The notes: a model not told the origin generated them from the sequence alone. Shown: positions 16,157-24,818, counted from the first letter of the stretch. The stretch: 45,191 bases of DNA from a bacterium (GCA_030647655.1 JAUSJH010000007.1:1-45191); one strand, 5' to 3'. Numbers and translations: made by a program.

Positions 16157-17670
16157 AACCGATACACCCACACTTGGGAGTAGTAGTTGATCCTATTATA
16201 GAACACTTGTTCGAAGTTCTTATCTATATAATCGAGCGTCGCTTGGGGAATGCGCCCATCGGTCGCCATGTAGTCCAAGACGAAGAAGCCGTGGCGGGAG
16301 GAAGCGAGCGCTTTGAGCTCTGCAAGGTCGTCTACTACCGTGGCGCCCACGTAGTATTCGCGGTCGTTCTCGACGTATCGTTCTCGATCTCCTGCATCAA
16401 GGTAATCGTATTTGAACCAATAGCCCGCCTCATGCAAAAATATTTTGTTGAACTGCGGCATGCTTGATATCACAATGTCGCTCGATGCGCGATTCTCGGC
16501 AATGTACGCGTAGGCGGCATTCCAATCGGGTTGTGGAGTGTAGGCGTAGTAACTTAAGCCGGGCAGCAATTCCGGATCGTCGGCTTCCAGAAAATAAAAT
16601 GACTGCGGCATGAGGATGCCGCCGCCGATGGTGAAAAAGAGGACAAAGATGAGTCCTACGAGCGCCGCGCGCGCTTTAGGACGCGAGTAGCGTTGGCGGA
16701 GCTCTTCGAGCCCGAGCCCCGCGAGAATGAAAAGTGCGGGGGTTAGATGGAAGAGGTAGCGATAGTGAATGAGCTGCGTCATGCTCATGAGCACAATGGC
16801 GTACGCGGCTATCGCAAGTATGAGTAAGCCGACGGCACGCGCATGTGTCTTCCCCCAACATCGCCACAGTGCCACAGTCCCAAGCACGAGGAAGAGCCAG
16901 TAGGTGAAGAGGTAGAAGCCCACGTAGTAGGGGACGCCATAATAAAAATCTATTTTTGAGGTAAGCAGAGTGGCTGCGCCGGAGAAAAACAGAAGTGCAC
17001 TCCCGGCAAGAAGCGCGAGAAGCACAGGAAGAAGTGCGAGCACGGCCTTACGAATAAAAAGCAGCTCGATAAGTATCCATGCGAGGAAGATGGGAAGGAG
17101 CCCGATACCAAGCCCATGTGTAAGAATAGCGAGCGCAGTAGCTCCCGCGCACAGGCTGGCGTATATGATACGCGTGCGCTTCTTTTCTTCGTAGAGTGCT
17201 TTGTAGAAAGCAAAAAGTGCGAGCCAGAAGAAAAGTTCGAAGAGCGTATACCAACGCGCCTGCCGCGACCATGCTATTTGATAGTACGAGAGCGCGGTGA
17301 ACGCGGATGCAAAAAGCGCGACGGGGAACGAGAAGAGTTGTCGCGCGATGAAAAAGATAAGCGCGATGAGCGCAGTCCCTGCGAGCGCCGCGAGCAGTCG
17401 GTAAGAAAAGGCGTTTTCTCCGAATACTTTTGTGAGCGCCGCCGTGGGATAGCAGTAGGTGGCGCATGAGTAAGGTTTACCGGAATCGAGTACCGTAGTG
17501 CCATGCTCAAGGACGGAGAGCGTTGCGTTTATCGTGAAGCCCTCATCCGTCCAGTAAGGTTGACTTCCGAGTGCATGTATTCGCAAATACCCGCCGGTAA
17601 TAATGAGGACGGCAAGGACAATCACTGAGAAGACCCTAGTATTGTCGAAAATACGCACCAAATCCTTCAT
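16153..17670 (-). CDS. Membrane glycosyltransferase, GT39/ArnT-like
   Basis: 505 residues, about 11 membrane helices. The first loop carries GSQPYWTDEGFTINATL with the acidic pair (DE) expected of GT-C enzymes, then RLLAALAGTALIALIFFIARQLF and SRQARWYTLFELFFW. A soluble C-terminal region (about 390-505) follows. Substrate unknown; it probably uses polyprenyl-phosphate sugars such as those made by the GtrB-like enzyme. It has a minus-strand promoter just upstream. Confidence 0.78.
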   Translation of the reverse strand: MKDLVRIFDNTRVFSVIVLAVLIITGGYLRIHALGSQPYWTDEGFTINATLSVLEHGTTVLDSGKPYSCATYCYPTAALTKVFGENAFSYRLLAALAGTALIALIFFIARQLFSFPVALFASAFTALSYYQIAWSRQARWYTLFELFFWLALFAFYKALYEEKKRTRIIYASLCAGATALAILTHGLGIGLLPIFLAWILIELLFIRKAVLALLPVLLALLAGSALLFFSGAATLLTSKIDFYYGVPYYVGFYLFTYWLFLVLGTVALWRCWGKTHARAVGLLILAIAAYAIVLMSMTQLIHYRYLFHLTPALFILAGLGLEELRQRYSRPKARAALVGLIFVLFFTIGGGILMPQSFYFLEADDPELLPGLSYYAYTPQPDWNAAYAYIAENRASSDIVISSMPQFNKIFLHEAGYWFKYDYLDAGDRERYVENDREYYVGATVVDDLAELKALASSRHGFFVLDYMATDGRIPQATLDYIDKNFEQVFYNRINYYSQVWVYRF

Positions 17671-17678
17671 ATATCCTC

Positions 17679-17684
17679 GTTATA
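17679..17684 (-). promoter_or_regulatory. -10 box of the second GT39-like gene
   Basis: Minus strand TATAAC, eight bases before ATG 17670, with a GAGG stretch between them that could also serve as a ribosome site. No good -35. Confidence 0.4.
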
Positions 17685-17764
17685 GTACCTGTCGGCGGCG
17701 TATTGTACACAGGTAACGCACACATAACATCGTTGCCGGCCATCACGTTGTCCTCATAAAACTC

Positions 17765-17773
17765 TGATACAAT
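17765..17773 (+). promoter_or_regulatory. Extended -10 promoter of the 99-aa exported protein
   Basis: TGA-TACAAT. The start should fall near 17780, leaving a leader of about 45 bases with a 7-bp stem-loop AGCTGTT/AACAGCT (17788-17806). The track ATG at 17774 would not be transcribed. Confidence 0.45.
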
Positions 17774-17824
17774 ATGGGGTGGAAACCAGCTGTTCGATTA
17801 ACAGCTCATTTTTGTTGTCACACT

Positions 17825-18124
17825 ATGACCCACCCCACCTCTCAAGAAAGAACCAGAAATGCTTTGCTCGCCGGCGGATATGCGGCACTTATCCTTGCCA
17901 CCCTATTGTTTTTGGGAATACTGTTTGCGGCTCGGCCTGCGCACGCTCAGAGCACCTCGCTTTTCCCGAACGGTGTGTCGGGGCCCAACATTGATTTTGG
18001 CGACAATTTCCCCTTCGGCTACGGTGGAGGACCGCGTACACCGACCCCGCCGGATACCGCTGGCATCATCGACCGCGTCTTTACGCGCATCAATGCGATC
18101 TTCAATCGCTTGTTCAATCGGTAA
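17825..18124 (+). CDS. Small exported or membrane-anchored protein
   Basis: 99 residues from ATG 17825. An N-terminal hydrophobic helix (GGYAALILATLLFLGILFA) ends at a possible signal peptidase site (ARPAHAQS). The mature part is Pro/Gly-rich (GGGPRTPTPPDTAG) and ends in an amphipathic basic helix (IIDRVFTRINAIFNRLFNR) that may bind membrane or DNA. No family recognised. The 160 bases that follow hold no gene I can support. Confidence 0.6.
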   Translation: MTHPTSQERTRNALLAGGYAALILATLLFLGILFAARPAHAQSTSLFPNGVSGPNIDFGDNFPFGYGGGPRTPTPPDTAGIIDRVFTRINAIFNRLFNR

Positions 18125-18284
18125 GGGTGCTTGAACGGTCACAAAACTTGCCAAGCAGGTGTGTTTGATGTGTAAGACGAGCGCTCACGCGCCGCTATTG
18201 TGTTATTTGGGACTTTGTGGTAGCTTCACGCCGACTTGAAACGCACTCGCTTTTGTGTCGTTTTTTAGTCCAAAACACGATTTT

Positions 18285-18839
18285 ATGCCATATTTTAGCG
18301 ACTTTTCCACCCGATTTGCGTCATTTACGTTGCTTGCAGTGCTTCTTGCCGTGCCCGCAGTTTCCTCGGCCCAAGTGGGCTACGGAGGGGGTGGAGGTGG
18401 CGGCATCCCGAGCCTCATAGGCGTTATCAACGTTCAGGCACCCCAAGCCCCTCAAGCGCCACAGATAGGACCAGTGGGACAGGTTTTGGGCGCATCTATC
18501 TACAATTTCAGAGAGACCCTGCGCCGCGGTGCCTTCGGCGAGGCCGTGATGGAACTCCAGAAGTTCCTTATCCAAGCGGGATTCCTCGAGCTTGAAGTCC
18601 CCAACGGCACCTTCGGTCCTGCGACAGAAGCCGCAGTCAAAGCCTTCCAATCAGCCCACGGCCTCGAACCCGTCGGCATCCTCGGCCCTCTGACCCGTGC
18701 TCTTCTCAACAAAGGAACGGCCCTGGCAAATCCGGCAGCTACGATCTCCCAACAAGAGCGCACCGCACTTTTCCAGCGACTTGTCGCCCAGCTTCACGGC
18801 CTTCTCGCACGCCTGCAGGTGTTGCGGGCCCAGCAGTAG
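18285..18839 (+). CDS. Exported peptidoglycan-binding domain protein
   Basis: 184 residues from ATG 18285; a GTG at 18255 is an alternative start. The signal peptide ends near AVSSAQ. A Gly-rich and Pro/Gln/Ala linker precedes a peptidoglycan-binding-1 domain (about 80-145: AFGEAVMELQKFLIQAGFL, GTFGPATEAAVKAFQSAHGL, GILGPLTRALLNKG). A helical tail may form a coiled coil. It probably binds cell wall outside the membrane. It resembles the C-terminal domain of the first protein in the window. Confidence 0.8.
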   Translation: MPYFSDFSTRFASFTLLAVLLAVPAVSSAQVGYGGGGGGGIPSLIGVINVQAPQAPQAPQIGPVGQVLGASIYNFRETLRRGAFGEAVMELQKFLIQAGFLELEVPNGTFGPATEAAVKAFQSAHGLEPVGILGPLTRALLNKGTALANPAATISQQERTALFQRLVAQLHGLLARLQVLRAQQ

Positions 18840-18856
18840 AGATGCGAATATGAATC

Positions 18857-18884
18857 TTGCGTTCTCCGAAGGGCGACGTATAAT
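18857..18884 (+). promoter_or_regulatory. Promoter of the subtilisin gene (leaderless)
   Basis: TTGCGT, 16-base spacer, consensus TATAAT (18879-18884), six bases to ATG 18891. Confidence 0.6.
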
Positions 18885-18890
18885 CGCCAT

Positions 18891-20267
18891 ATGGGTATAA
18901 AGAGGCACAAGTCTCTGCCGTTTTTGCTGGTCGCAACGGGTATAGTCGCGAGCTTCTTCGCTTTTTGGGTAGTTTCCGCGTCAGTGAATGACAACCTCTC
19001 CGGAGTGGCTCGAGAGAGGGGTGAGAGGATTCCCGGCCAGTACATCGTCGTATTTAAAGACTCGGTCTTGGATGTTGATACGGCTGAAAATGACATTCTT
19101 TCACGAAGCCGCGGTTCGCGGCTCGACTCGTATCGCTCCGCTCTGCACGGTTTTTCCGCCCAGTTTTCCAAGTCCGATCTCGCGGTCATACAAAGCGACC
19201 CGCGCGTTGCTTTCGTAAGCGAAGACAGAGAAGTCTCTATCGCAGATGAAATACGAGGAGTGCGGGCGGGTCCGGAAGTTTTTTCACGAATAGGGAGCTT
19301 GGCAAATCGTCCCGCGCCTTTGTCCCATAATACTGTTCTCGCGAAAGCGCAAACAATTCCCACCGGCGTCAAGCGAATCGGTGCGGTAGGATTGGCGAAT
19401 ACCGGCGCGGGCGTGAATGTCGCGGTCATTGATACGGGAATTCTCGCAAGCCATCCCGATTTGTCGGGAAAGGTTGTCGGCGGAAAGAATTGCACGCGTG
19501 CGAGCGGGGGATACACCGATCAGAACGGACACGGAACGCACGTCGCTGGGACGATTGCCGCAAACTATAATACCCAAGGAGTCGTGGGCGTTGCGCCTAG
19601 TGCTAAGCTCTGGTCTGTGCGCGTGCTTGATAGAAATGGCAACGGCACGTGGTCGTCCGTCATCTGCGGATTGGATTTCGTGACGAGCAATGCCTCCGTG
19701 ATTAAGGTCGCCAACATGAGCTTGGGTGGGGGAGGCGCGAGCGATGATAAGTGCGGTACGACGACCTCCGGACCCGGCTCTAATGACGCATTGCACAAAG
19801 CGATTTGTCGCGCGCGGGCTGCGGGCGTCACAATCGTCGTTGCGGCGGGGAATAGCGGCGTGAACGCAAGTAGCTTTGTGCCGGCCGCCTACGACGACGC
19901 CGTCATTACCGTTTCCGCGCTCGTGGACACGAACGGCATATCGGGAGGCGGGGGAGCTCCCACATCATACGGCGACGACGATACATTCGCTTCTTTCAGC
20001 AATTACGGCACGGTGGTTGATATCGGGGCTCCGGGCGTCTGGATATATTCCACGTGGCTTAAGAACGGCTACAATACGATAAGTGGAACCAGTATGGCTT
20101 CTCCGCACGTGGCGGGTGCGGCGGCTCTTTATATTGCAAAAAATCCAGGTGCGGCGTGGAGCGATGTACGCGACGCACTCGTCCGCATAGGAGAACCTCT
20201 CGACGCTGGGCATACCGACCCTTCACTAAAACATCTGGAACCTGTGTTGCGCGCGGATACCCTGTAA
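18891..20267 (+). CDS. Secreted subtilisin-like serine protease (S8) with I9 propeptide
   Basis: 458 residues. Signal or anchor helix at about 9-31; I9-type propeptide at about 48-116 (GQYIVVFKD...HGFSAQFS). The catalytic triad is intact: Asp181 in AVIDTGI, His214 in NGHGTHVAGT, Ser401 in GTSMASPHVAG, with oxyanion Asn321 in AAGNSG. It is an extracellular peptidase matured by propeptide removal, probably used for scavenging or processing surface proteins. No C-terminal wall-anchoring domain is seen. Confidence 0.94.
   Translation: MGIKRHKSLPFLLVATGIVASFFAFWVVSASVNDNLSGVARERGERIPGQYIVVFKDSVLDVDTAENDILSRSRGSRLDSYRSALHGFSAQFSKSDLAVIQSDPRVAFVSEDREVSIADEIRGVRAGPEVFSRIGSLANRPAPLSHNTVLAKAQTIPTGVKRIGAVGLANTGAGVNVAVIDTGILASHPDLSGKVVGGKNCTRASGGYTDQNGHGTHVAGTIAANYNTQGVVGVAPSAKLWSVRVLDRNGNGTWSSVICGLDFVTSNASVIKVANMSLGGGGASDDKCGTTTSGPGSNDALHKAICRARAAGVTIVVAAGNSGVNASSFVPAAYDDAVITVSALVDTNGISGGGGAPTSYGDDDTFASFSNYGTVVDIGAPGVWIYSTWLKNGYNTISGTSMASPHVAGAAALYIAKNPGAAWSDVRDALVRIGEPLDAGHTDPSLKHLEPVLRADTL
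19107..19123 (+). repeat. ORF-embedded palindrome in the subtilisin propeptide
   Basis: AGCCGCG-GTT-CGCGGCT, perfect 7-bp arms with a 3-base centre, encoding SRGSRL in the fast-evolving propeptide. Confidence 0.55.
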
Positions 20268-20292
20268 CCATCAAGGCGACGCCTTGATGGTT
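20266..20292 (+). repeat. 27-base palindrome after the subtilisin gene
   Basis: Arms AACCATCAAGGC/GCCTTGATGGTT with centre GAC (13 bp with a 1-base centre). It begins within the stop codon. It may act as a transcript-end hairpin, but no T-tract follows. Confidence 0.65.
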
Positions 20293-20349
20293 CGCGGCAG
20301 GTAGAACTAAGGAGTTTCGAGTTTTGCGCAGGTGTGAGAAAATGAGGAT

Positions 20350-21396
20350 GTGCGAAAACCTAATTCTAATCGCTTGAAGCGCACGACTCGACCTATGCAG
20401 AAGCGCGAACTGCGGCTTCTTGAAGGAGCGGCGCTTGGCATTATCGCCGTCCTCATCGTCGGTCTGCTCTGCGTCTCGGCGCTCCAAATGCTCATCTTGC
20501 GCTCCGGCCAGTCGGCGGCAGTAATTTCAGCCGTGCTGGTTGATCTTGCCAATGGTGACCGTGTATTGAACAGTCTCGGCACTCTTGCCATAAATCAGAC
20601 ACTTGTCAGAGCGGCGCAGGCAAAGGCCAACGACATGGCGGAGAAAAGTTATTTCGCACACAACTCACCCGAAGGCTATGACTCGTGGCATTGGTTCAAA
20701 GAGGCGGGCTACACATTTTCATACGCAGGAGAGAATCTCGCCTTGGATTTTTCGGACTCTGCCGATGTGGAGCGCGCGTGGATGCAGTCCGCCTCGCATC
20801 GCGAGAATCTCCTCGACCCGCACTTTACCGAGATAGGTATTGCACTCGCGCAGGGCACCTTCGAGGGACGCGCGACGACGTTCGTAGTGCAGATGTTTGC
20901 CGCGCCTGCCGTAGCTTCTTCTGTCGCGCAACCAATTCAAGAAATTACGACTCCCCAAGACGCGACGGAGCCCGCGCTCGCAACAACACAATCCACCGCA
21001 AGCGTTTTGGGCGCTCGCCCCGCCGTAGGCGGGGCGAGCGCGGAAGAGCCGGCGCCGCGGCCGCAGGCCGCGGCGCCCATCGCAGACATTCGCACACCAT
21101 CTGCCGAAGCTCCCATCGGCGCCATCGTGCACACTGTGAAATATGCACCCGCGTGGGGCTTCCTCGCGACCTCGCCCAAAACGACGCTCCGCTATGCCTA
21201 CTACGCGCTCGGACTCCTTATCATCTTGGCACTTCTCGTCACGACGGGGCTTGAATTGCGCTGGCACCACCGCAGGGCCTTTGTCACCGCCGCGTGCCTC
21301 CTCGTATTCATGTCTGGGCTCTTCATCGTCGCCGACTACGCAATTTTCTCCGAGCCCGTCCTCGCCGACACAACCGTTCCTACAGAATCAGGCTGA
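20350..21396 (+). CDS. CAP/SCP-domain (YkwD-like) membrane protein
   Basis: 348 residues from GTG 20350, or 333 from ATG 20395. A basic N-terminus precedes a helix (about 25-50). The CAP domain spans about 60-190 (LVRAAQAKANDMAEKSYFAHNSPEG, YAGENLALDF, AWMQSASHRENLLDPHFTEIGIA) with the conserved His/Glu residues. An Ala/Pro linker carries two back-to-back perfect palindromes, then two C-terminal helices. CAP proteins act outside the cell; the exact activity is unknown. A weak -10 (TGA-GAAAAT, 20335-20343) lies before GTG 20350. Confidence 0.82.
   Translation: MRKPNSNRLKRTTRPMQKRELRLLEGAALGIIAVLIVGLLCVSALQMLILRSGQSAAVISAVLVDLANGDRVLNSLGTLAINQTLVRAAQAKANDMAEKSYFAHNSPEGYDSWHWFKEAGYTFSYAGENLALDFSDSADVERAWMQSASHRENLLDPHFTEIGIALAQGTFEGRATTFVVQMFAAPAVASSVAQPIQEITTPQDATEPALATTQSTASVLGARPAVGGASAEEPAPRPQAAAPIADIRTPSAEAPIGAIVHTVKYAPAWGFLATSPKTTLRYAYYALGLLIILALLVTTGLELRWHHRRAFVTAACLLVFMSGLFIVADYAIFSEPVLADTTVPTESG
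21011..21041 (+). repeat. ORF-embedded palindrome 1 in the CAP gene linker
   Basis: Perfect 14-bp arms (GCGCTCGCCCCGCC and its complement) with centre GTA. Confidence 0.8.
21051..21077 (+). repeat. ORF-embedded palindrome 2 in the CAP gene linker
   Basis: Perfect 12-bp arms (GGCGCCGCGGCC and its complement) with centre GCA, ten bases after palindrome 1. Confidence 0.8.
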
Positions 21397-21491
21397 AATC
21401 TAGACTCCGAAGGTTAAATCTCTGCATCATGGAGTCAAACACCTTATCCCCATGAGGATGAATCAGCCGGCAATGAGAGTGACTCGGCCCG

Positions 21492-21497
21492 TATAAT
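21492..21497 (+). promoter_or_regulatory. -10 box upstream of the 56-aa exported peptide gene
   Basis: Consensus TATAAT, no clear -35. The leader would be about 44 bases with a small GGCTT/AAGCC hairpin. The region 21397-21491 holds nothing else I can support. Confidence 0.45.
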
Positions 21498-21547
21498 GTA
21501 GTGTAGTAAGTGAAAAGGTCGGCTTTATAAGCCAATCTCAATTCAGC

Positions 21548-21718
21548 ATGAAAAAAATAATCGCAGGTGCGATGGGAATTTTGATGCTTGTACCAGTTAT
21601 CTCAGCCGCTATGGAGCGACCAGCGCGACCAGATCGCGAGGAGAGGGCTGACAGAGGTTCGCGTGAAGTGAGTACGGATAGAGATAGAGGAGAGCGCGAA
21701 GCTCGTCCTTTGAGGTAG
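21548..21718 (+). CDS. Small exported charged protein (56 aa)
   Basis: Below the ORF-track cutoff. ATG at 21548, TAG at 21716-21718. The N-terminus is a textbook signal peptide (MKKIIAGAMGILMLVPVISA) with cleavage near ISA-AM. The mature part of about 35 residues is almost entirely Arg, Glu, Asp, Pro and Ser (RPARPDREERADRG). A consensus -10 box lies upstream. No family recognised. Confidence 0.55.
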   Translation: MKKIIAGAMGILMLVPVISAAMERPARPDREERADRGSREVSTDRDRGEREARPLR

Positions 21719-21725
21719 GTTCGCC

Positions 21726-21747
21726 GCGCCGGATTCAAGTCCGGCGC
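21726..21747. repeat. Palindromic hairpin between convergent genes
   Basis: GCGCCGGA/TCCGGCGC, 8-bp arms, 6-base loop TTCAAG. Outer GGTAGG/CCTACC bases could extend it. It is a likely shared transcript end, though no T-tract is seen. Confidence 0.5.
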
Positions 21748-21821
21748 ATCGAGCCTACCGTGAAGGGGATTAAATTTCCAGAATCCGTGTACTAAAAGCA
21801 CGTAGGTCAGTTCTCTGTGCT

Positions 21822-22238
21822 TTAGCGTTTCGAAATGCGCCAGTATTTCCAGCCGATGAAGATGGCGCTTGCGATGACAAAAAGCTGAACCATGCGCTCT
21901 GTGATGAGTGTGCGGTCGGGGGTAAACATTTCACCGAGAGGGGGAGAGACGATAATGAGCAAGAGAGGGAGAATTGCGAAAAGCGCCCCGAATTTCCACC
22001 ACGATTGAAATACTTCTTTGCGAACGAATATCAGAGCGAAGAAAAAGAACGGGAGCCATTGCGTACCCCAAAAAAGCGGTTTTGCGACACCATACCGCCA
22101 AAATTCACTGAGACAGTTATTGTTGGGATCAGTACACAAACCAACAATCGTTGGATGTAACAAAAGATAACCAGTAAGAATGCCGAGGGCCGCTATCAGA
22201 CACAGTAATCCTGCTACGACTCGGTGATTCATAGTCAT
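21822..22238 (-). CDS. Four-helix membrane protein of unknown function
   Basis: 138 residues with about four hydrophobic helices (residues 8-30, 58-72, 80-98, 115-130) and a Cys-containing loop (LCTDPNNNCLSEF) that probably faces outside. It is translationally coupled to the LCAT-like hydrolase by an ATGA overlap, so it may help export or anchor that enzyme. No family recognised. Confidence 0.65.
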   Translation of the reverse strand: MTMNHRVVAGLLCLIAALGILTGYLLLHPTIVGLCTDPNNNCLSEFWRYGVAKPLFWGTQWLPFFFFALIFVRKEVFQSWWKFGALFAILPLLLIIVSPPLGEMFTPDRTLITERMVQLFVIASAIFIGWKYWRISKR

Positions 22239-24796
22239 TTCATTGTAACAAGCTTTTTAAGAGTCGAGAGCATATCAAGCAGAGCTTCCGCCTGCGCCGG
22301 AGTAATGCGTTCAATCTGAACTTTGCTTTGTTTCGGTTTTGGATTCGACTTGGCGAGCTGTTTCTTGATGTATTGCTCGATTTTATCGAGTTTTTTGATT
22401 ATGCGTTCTGTCAATTTGCCGGTTTTGTTTGTTTCCTTTCCATCGTCATCTTCGTTATCCCACTTGTCGAGTTTCGATATCATGTAGCCGACGTTGGTAA
22501 ACTTCGCGGTGAGCTGTCGCTTCGTCTTCGAGCCCATATCCATGCCGGTGACACTTGTTTTAATGAGCTTCGCATAGGTGAGCGGATCAGTGGACTGCCT
22601 CGATGACGTGAAGGTCACGTCGGTCTTGCCGTCACCATTCTGGTCGAGGGCAAGCGACTCCGGCACGCCCGATACGCCGATTGTAGTTGTCGCGGTTGTT
22701 GAGGCAGAGACGGGAATGTCCACATACGAAGTCGTCGTCCCTTCCACTCCTCCTATGACCGGCGTAGTTTCAAACGTGAAGGTCCCGAGCGCAAGCCCCT
22801 TGAGCTTGATACTGTACGGCACACCCGCGGGAAGCCCGAGATATTTTCCCTCTCCGAACTCTTCATAGTAGCTGTTGGGGATGTTTTCCTCTTTGTATAA
22901 GAGGTCGGAGCCAGAAATAGGATTAGGCGCCATGCCCGTGTGATTGCCAAGGCTGTCGTATGCGTCGAGTGATATGGGGGAGAGAACACGGAGACGCAGG
23001 CGCTTTTCGTCCGATGTTGGAACAGGAAGTGTTTCAGAAACATATTCAGGAAGAGTCAGCGGAGAGGATGTGGCGAGAAGAAGCACAAAGAGTTCTTTAA
23101 ATGGTTGAGTTTCCGTTAGGTTCGCGTGCCTTAGATTTTTTCGAGTATCATCATTCAATTTCTTTACACTAATATAGTATGTTTGCCAACTACTCGTCGC
23201 CACGGCACTCGCTGTAACGACCGTCTCGTCACCATCAGCTGTCATGTTCACCACGTGCCGCGTTGTTGTGGCAAAAAGGCAGGTGATGGTGCTACAGAAA
23301 GCCTCGCGTTTTTCCACGTACGTTATCCGCTTTGGTGTGTCTAGCCCCCAGCCTGCGATTTGGAACACTTCTACGTCCGAGGGCGGCGTCCATGCGTCGA
23401 GGTCATCGTGGAGAGCTGTTGCGCTGGCAAGAAGCGCTGGCGAGAGCACGTCGGGTATTTCGATGTCTTCATACGCAGGCTTTACTCTGCCGCCAGCGCC
23501 TGTGAGAAAATTCGCGAGTTCTGTAGCACTGTCAACAAGTGGATTCGCGAGACCCGCACCCGCGCGAAGCGCGGGCGCGGCAGAAAGATCCACGACAGGA
23601 TCGGCAACGTGCGCGAAATATTCGGGCGACGGCAAGAGGCCAAATGCGCCAAGCATATTCTCGCCGAGAGCCCGCGCGTTTGCTTGGGAGACGAGAAACC
23701 CTAACCATCCGGGATAATTCTGGAAGTCGCCGTGCAGAATGGAAGCAACCGCCTTCGGCGTACCGAGCTGGGGCGTGCCGACGAAGATGATTTTGTCGAC
23801 GAGACCCGCCTTTCCATCCGCCTCCAGCTTGCGCATCAGTGCTTTTGCCACGAGCCCGCCATTCGAGTGGCCGACAATCGTAACTTTACCGGTCTTTGAA
23901 TCCGCGGCGAGGCTCTCCAACTCGGCAACGGGGTAGTGCGTGCCGTCGTTGTAGCTCGTCCCGTTCTCGACAATATCGTCCACGCTCATACGCCAATCGT
24001 AGGGAAACACTCGGAAGCCAGCCATCGAGTCCCGAGCAGTCAGATTCGCGAGCTGAGCAAGAAAGGTACGGTAGATATCCGTTTGGGAGAAGAAGGGCCC
24101 GACAGAATCAATAGCCGCTCCCGCTTTTGTGTATATGGGATTGATACTGTTCCCATTTTGATCGAGATAGAGTTTGTAGATGTCTGATTGCAGGCTGTTG
24201 GGCTCCCACACCTGATTCTCGGAAATGACAGTGCCCTGATACAGCCGGCTCGCCTGAAATCCGGGTATGAAAAAGACGCTGGAAAAACAGTCTCCCTCGC
24301 AGGCGGTCCCAGCGTCTTGAATGGTGAAATGCAATATCTCACTCTGTCCATCAAATTGCGCATATGCAATCTCTGCAAACAAGAGGTGGGCGAGAAATTT
24401 CTTGATATGGTCGCGCATACTTTGGAAGGCTGGTAAACGGATTTCAAGTTCATACGTGCCGGCCGTCGGCCATGCAAAGCTACTTTGCGAATCAGAGGGA
24501 TAAATGCGGGCTATAAATTCGTACGACGGATCCGACCGGTCGATTGAACCATCAACACGATACAACTCCACAATAGGACTGGGGTTGTCGGGAGGTAGGG
24601 GGATGTCGGAAGAGAAATTCACATACGCAGGTGCTGTTGTGTTGAGCGGCACAGCATAGGTGCCGCCGTCGAAAATCTCGATTTGCGCGGGCGCTCCGTC
24701 TTGGTTACCCCACACAAGAGAGGACGCGTGAGCAAATGAGGGGAGCGCGAGCAGAAGGAAACATGCACCAAGCAACGGAGCCCTAATAAGCTTCAT
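22235..24796 (-). CDS. Secreted LCAT/PGAP1-like alpha/beta hydrolase with calcium-loop and Lys-rich tail
   Basis: 853 residues. Signal peptide 1-25; beta-rich N-terminal region to about 165. The hydrolase domain begins at VFFIPGFQASRLY (about 174), with FPYDWR at 264-269 and nucleophile elbow GHSNGG (Ser311), then IIFVGTPQLGTPKA, as in lecithin:cholesterol acyltransferase-like esterases. Further beta regions follow, an EF-hand-like loop DQNGDGKTDVTF (about 730) and a charged helical tail. Probable extracellular lipase or esterase. The coding sequence carries a palindrome at 23559-23575. Confidence 0.8.
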   Translation of the reverse strand: MKLIRAPLLGACFLLLALPSFAHASSLVWGNQDGAPAQIEIFDGGTYAVPLNTTAPAYVNFSSDIPLPPDNPSPIVELYRVDGSIDRSDPSYEFIARIYPSDSQSSFAWPTAGTYELEIRLPAFQSMRDHIKKFLAHLLFAEIAYAQFDGQSEILHFTIQDAGTACEGDCFSSVFFIPGFQASRLYQGTVISENQVWEPNSLQSDIYKLYLDQNGNSINPIYTKAGAAIDSVGPFFSQTDIYRTFLAQLANLTARDSMAGFRVFPYDWRMSVDDIVENGTSYNDGTHYPVAELESLAADSKTGKVTIVGHSNGGLVAKALMRKLEADGKAGLVDKIIFVGTPQLGTPKAVASILHGDFQNYPGWLGFLVSQANARALGENMLGAFGLLPSPEYFAHVADPVVDLSAAPALRAGAGLANPLVDSATELANFLTGAGGRVKPAYEDIEIPDVLSPALLASATALHDDLDAWTPPSDVEVFQIAGWGLDTPKRITYVEKREAFCSTITCLFATTTRHVVNMTADGDETVVTASAVATSSWQTYYISVKKLNDDTRKNLRHANLTETQPFKELFVLLLATSSPLTLPEYVSETLPVPTSDEKRLRLRVLSPISLDAYDSLGNHTGMAPNPISGSDLLYKEENIPNSYYEEFGEGKYLGLPAGVPYSIKLKGLALGTFTFETTPVIGGVEGTTTSYVDIPVSASTTATTTIGVSGVPESLALDQNGDGKTDVTFTSSRQSTDPLTYAKLIKTSVTGMDMGSKTKRQLTAKFTNVGYMISKLDKWDNEDDDGKETNKTGKLTERIIKKLDKIEQYIKKQLAKSNPKPKQSKVQIERITPAQAEALLDMLSTLKKLVTMK
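23559..23575. repeat. ORF-embedded palindrome in the LCAT-like gene
   Basis: CCCGCGC-GAA-GCGCGGG, perfect 7-bp arms with a 3-base centre, in the Ala/Gly-rich loop LRAGAGLANP. Confidence 0.55.
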
Positions 24797-24802
24797 GAAA
24801 GA

Positions 24803-24811
24803 AATATATCA
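24803..24811 (-). promoter_or_regulatory. Extended -10 promoter of the LCAT-like hydrolase gene
   Basis: Minus strand TGA-TATATT, six bases before ATG 24796. Divergent from the GH1 promoter within a 60-base gap. Confidence 0.5.
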
Positions 24812-24818
24812 TGACAAG

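Noticed and set aside
17788-17818. AGCTGTT/AACAGCT stem followed by a T-rich stretch as a terminator or attenuator
   Set aside because: The stem is only 7 bp and AT-balanced, and the T-run is short and offset by CA; a simple leader hairpin is as likely.
20945-21270. Minus-strand 80-183 aa frames over the CAP linker
   Set aside because: Produced by the GC-rich palindromes and Ala/Pro codons of the real gene.
21719-21760. tRNA-like T-arm (TTCAAGT loop in a GC-rich stem)
   Set aside because: Only this stem-loop resembles a tRNA; no matching acceptor, D-arm or anticodon arm lies upstream. It is better read as one more intergenic palindrome.
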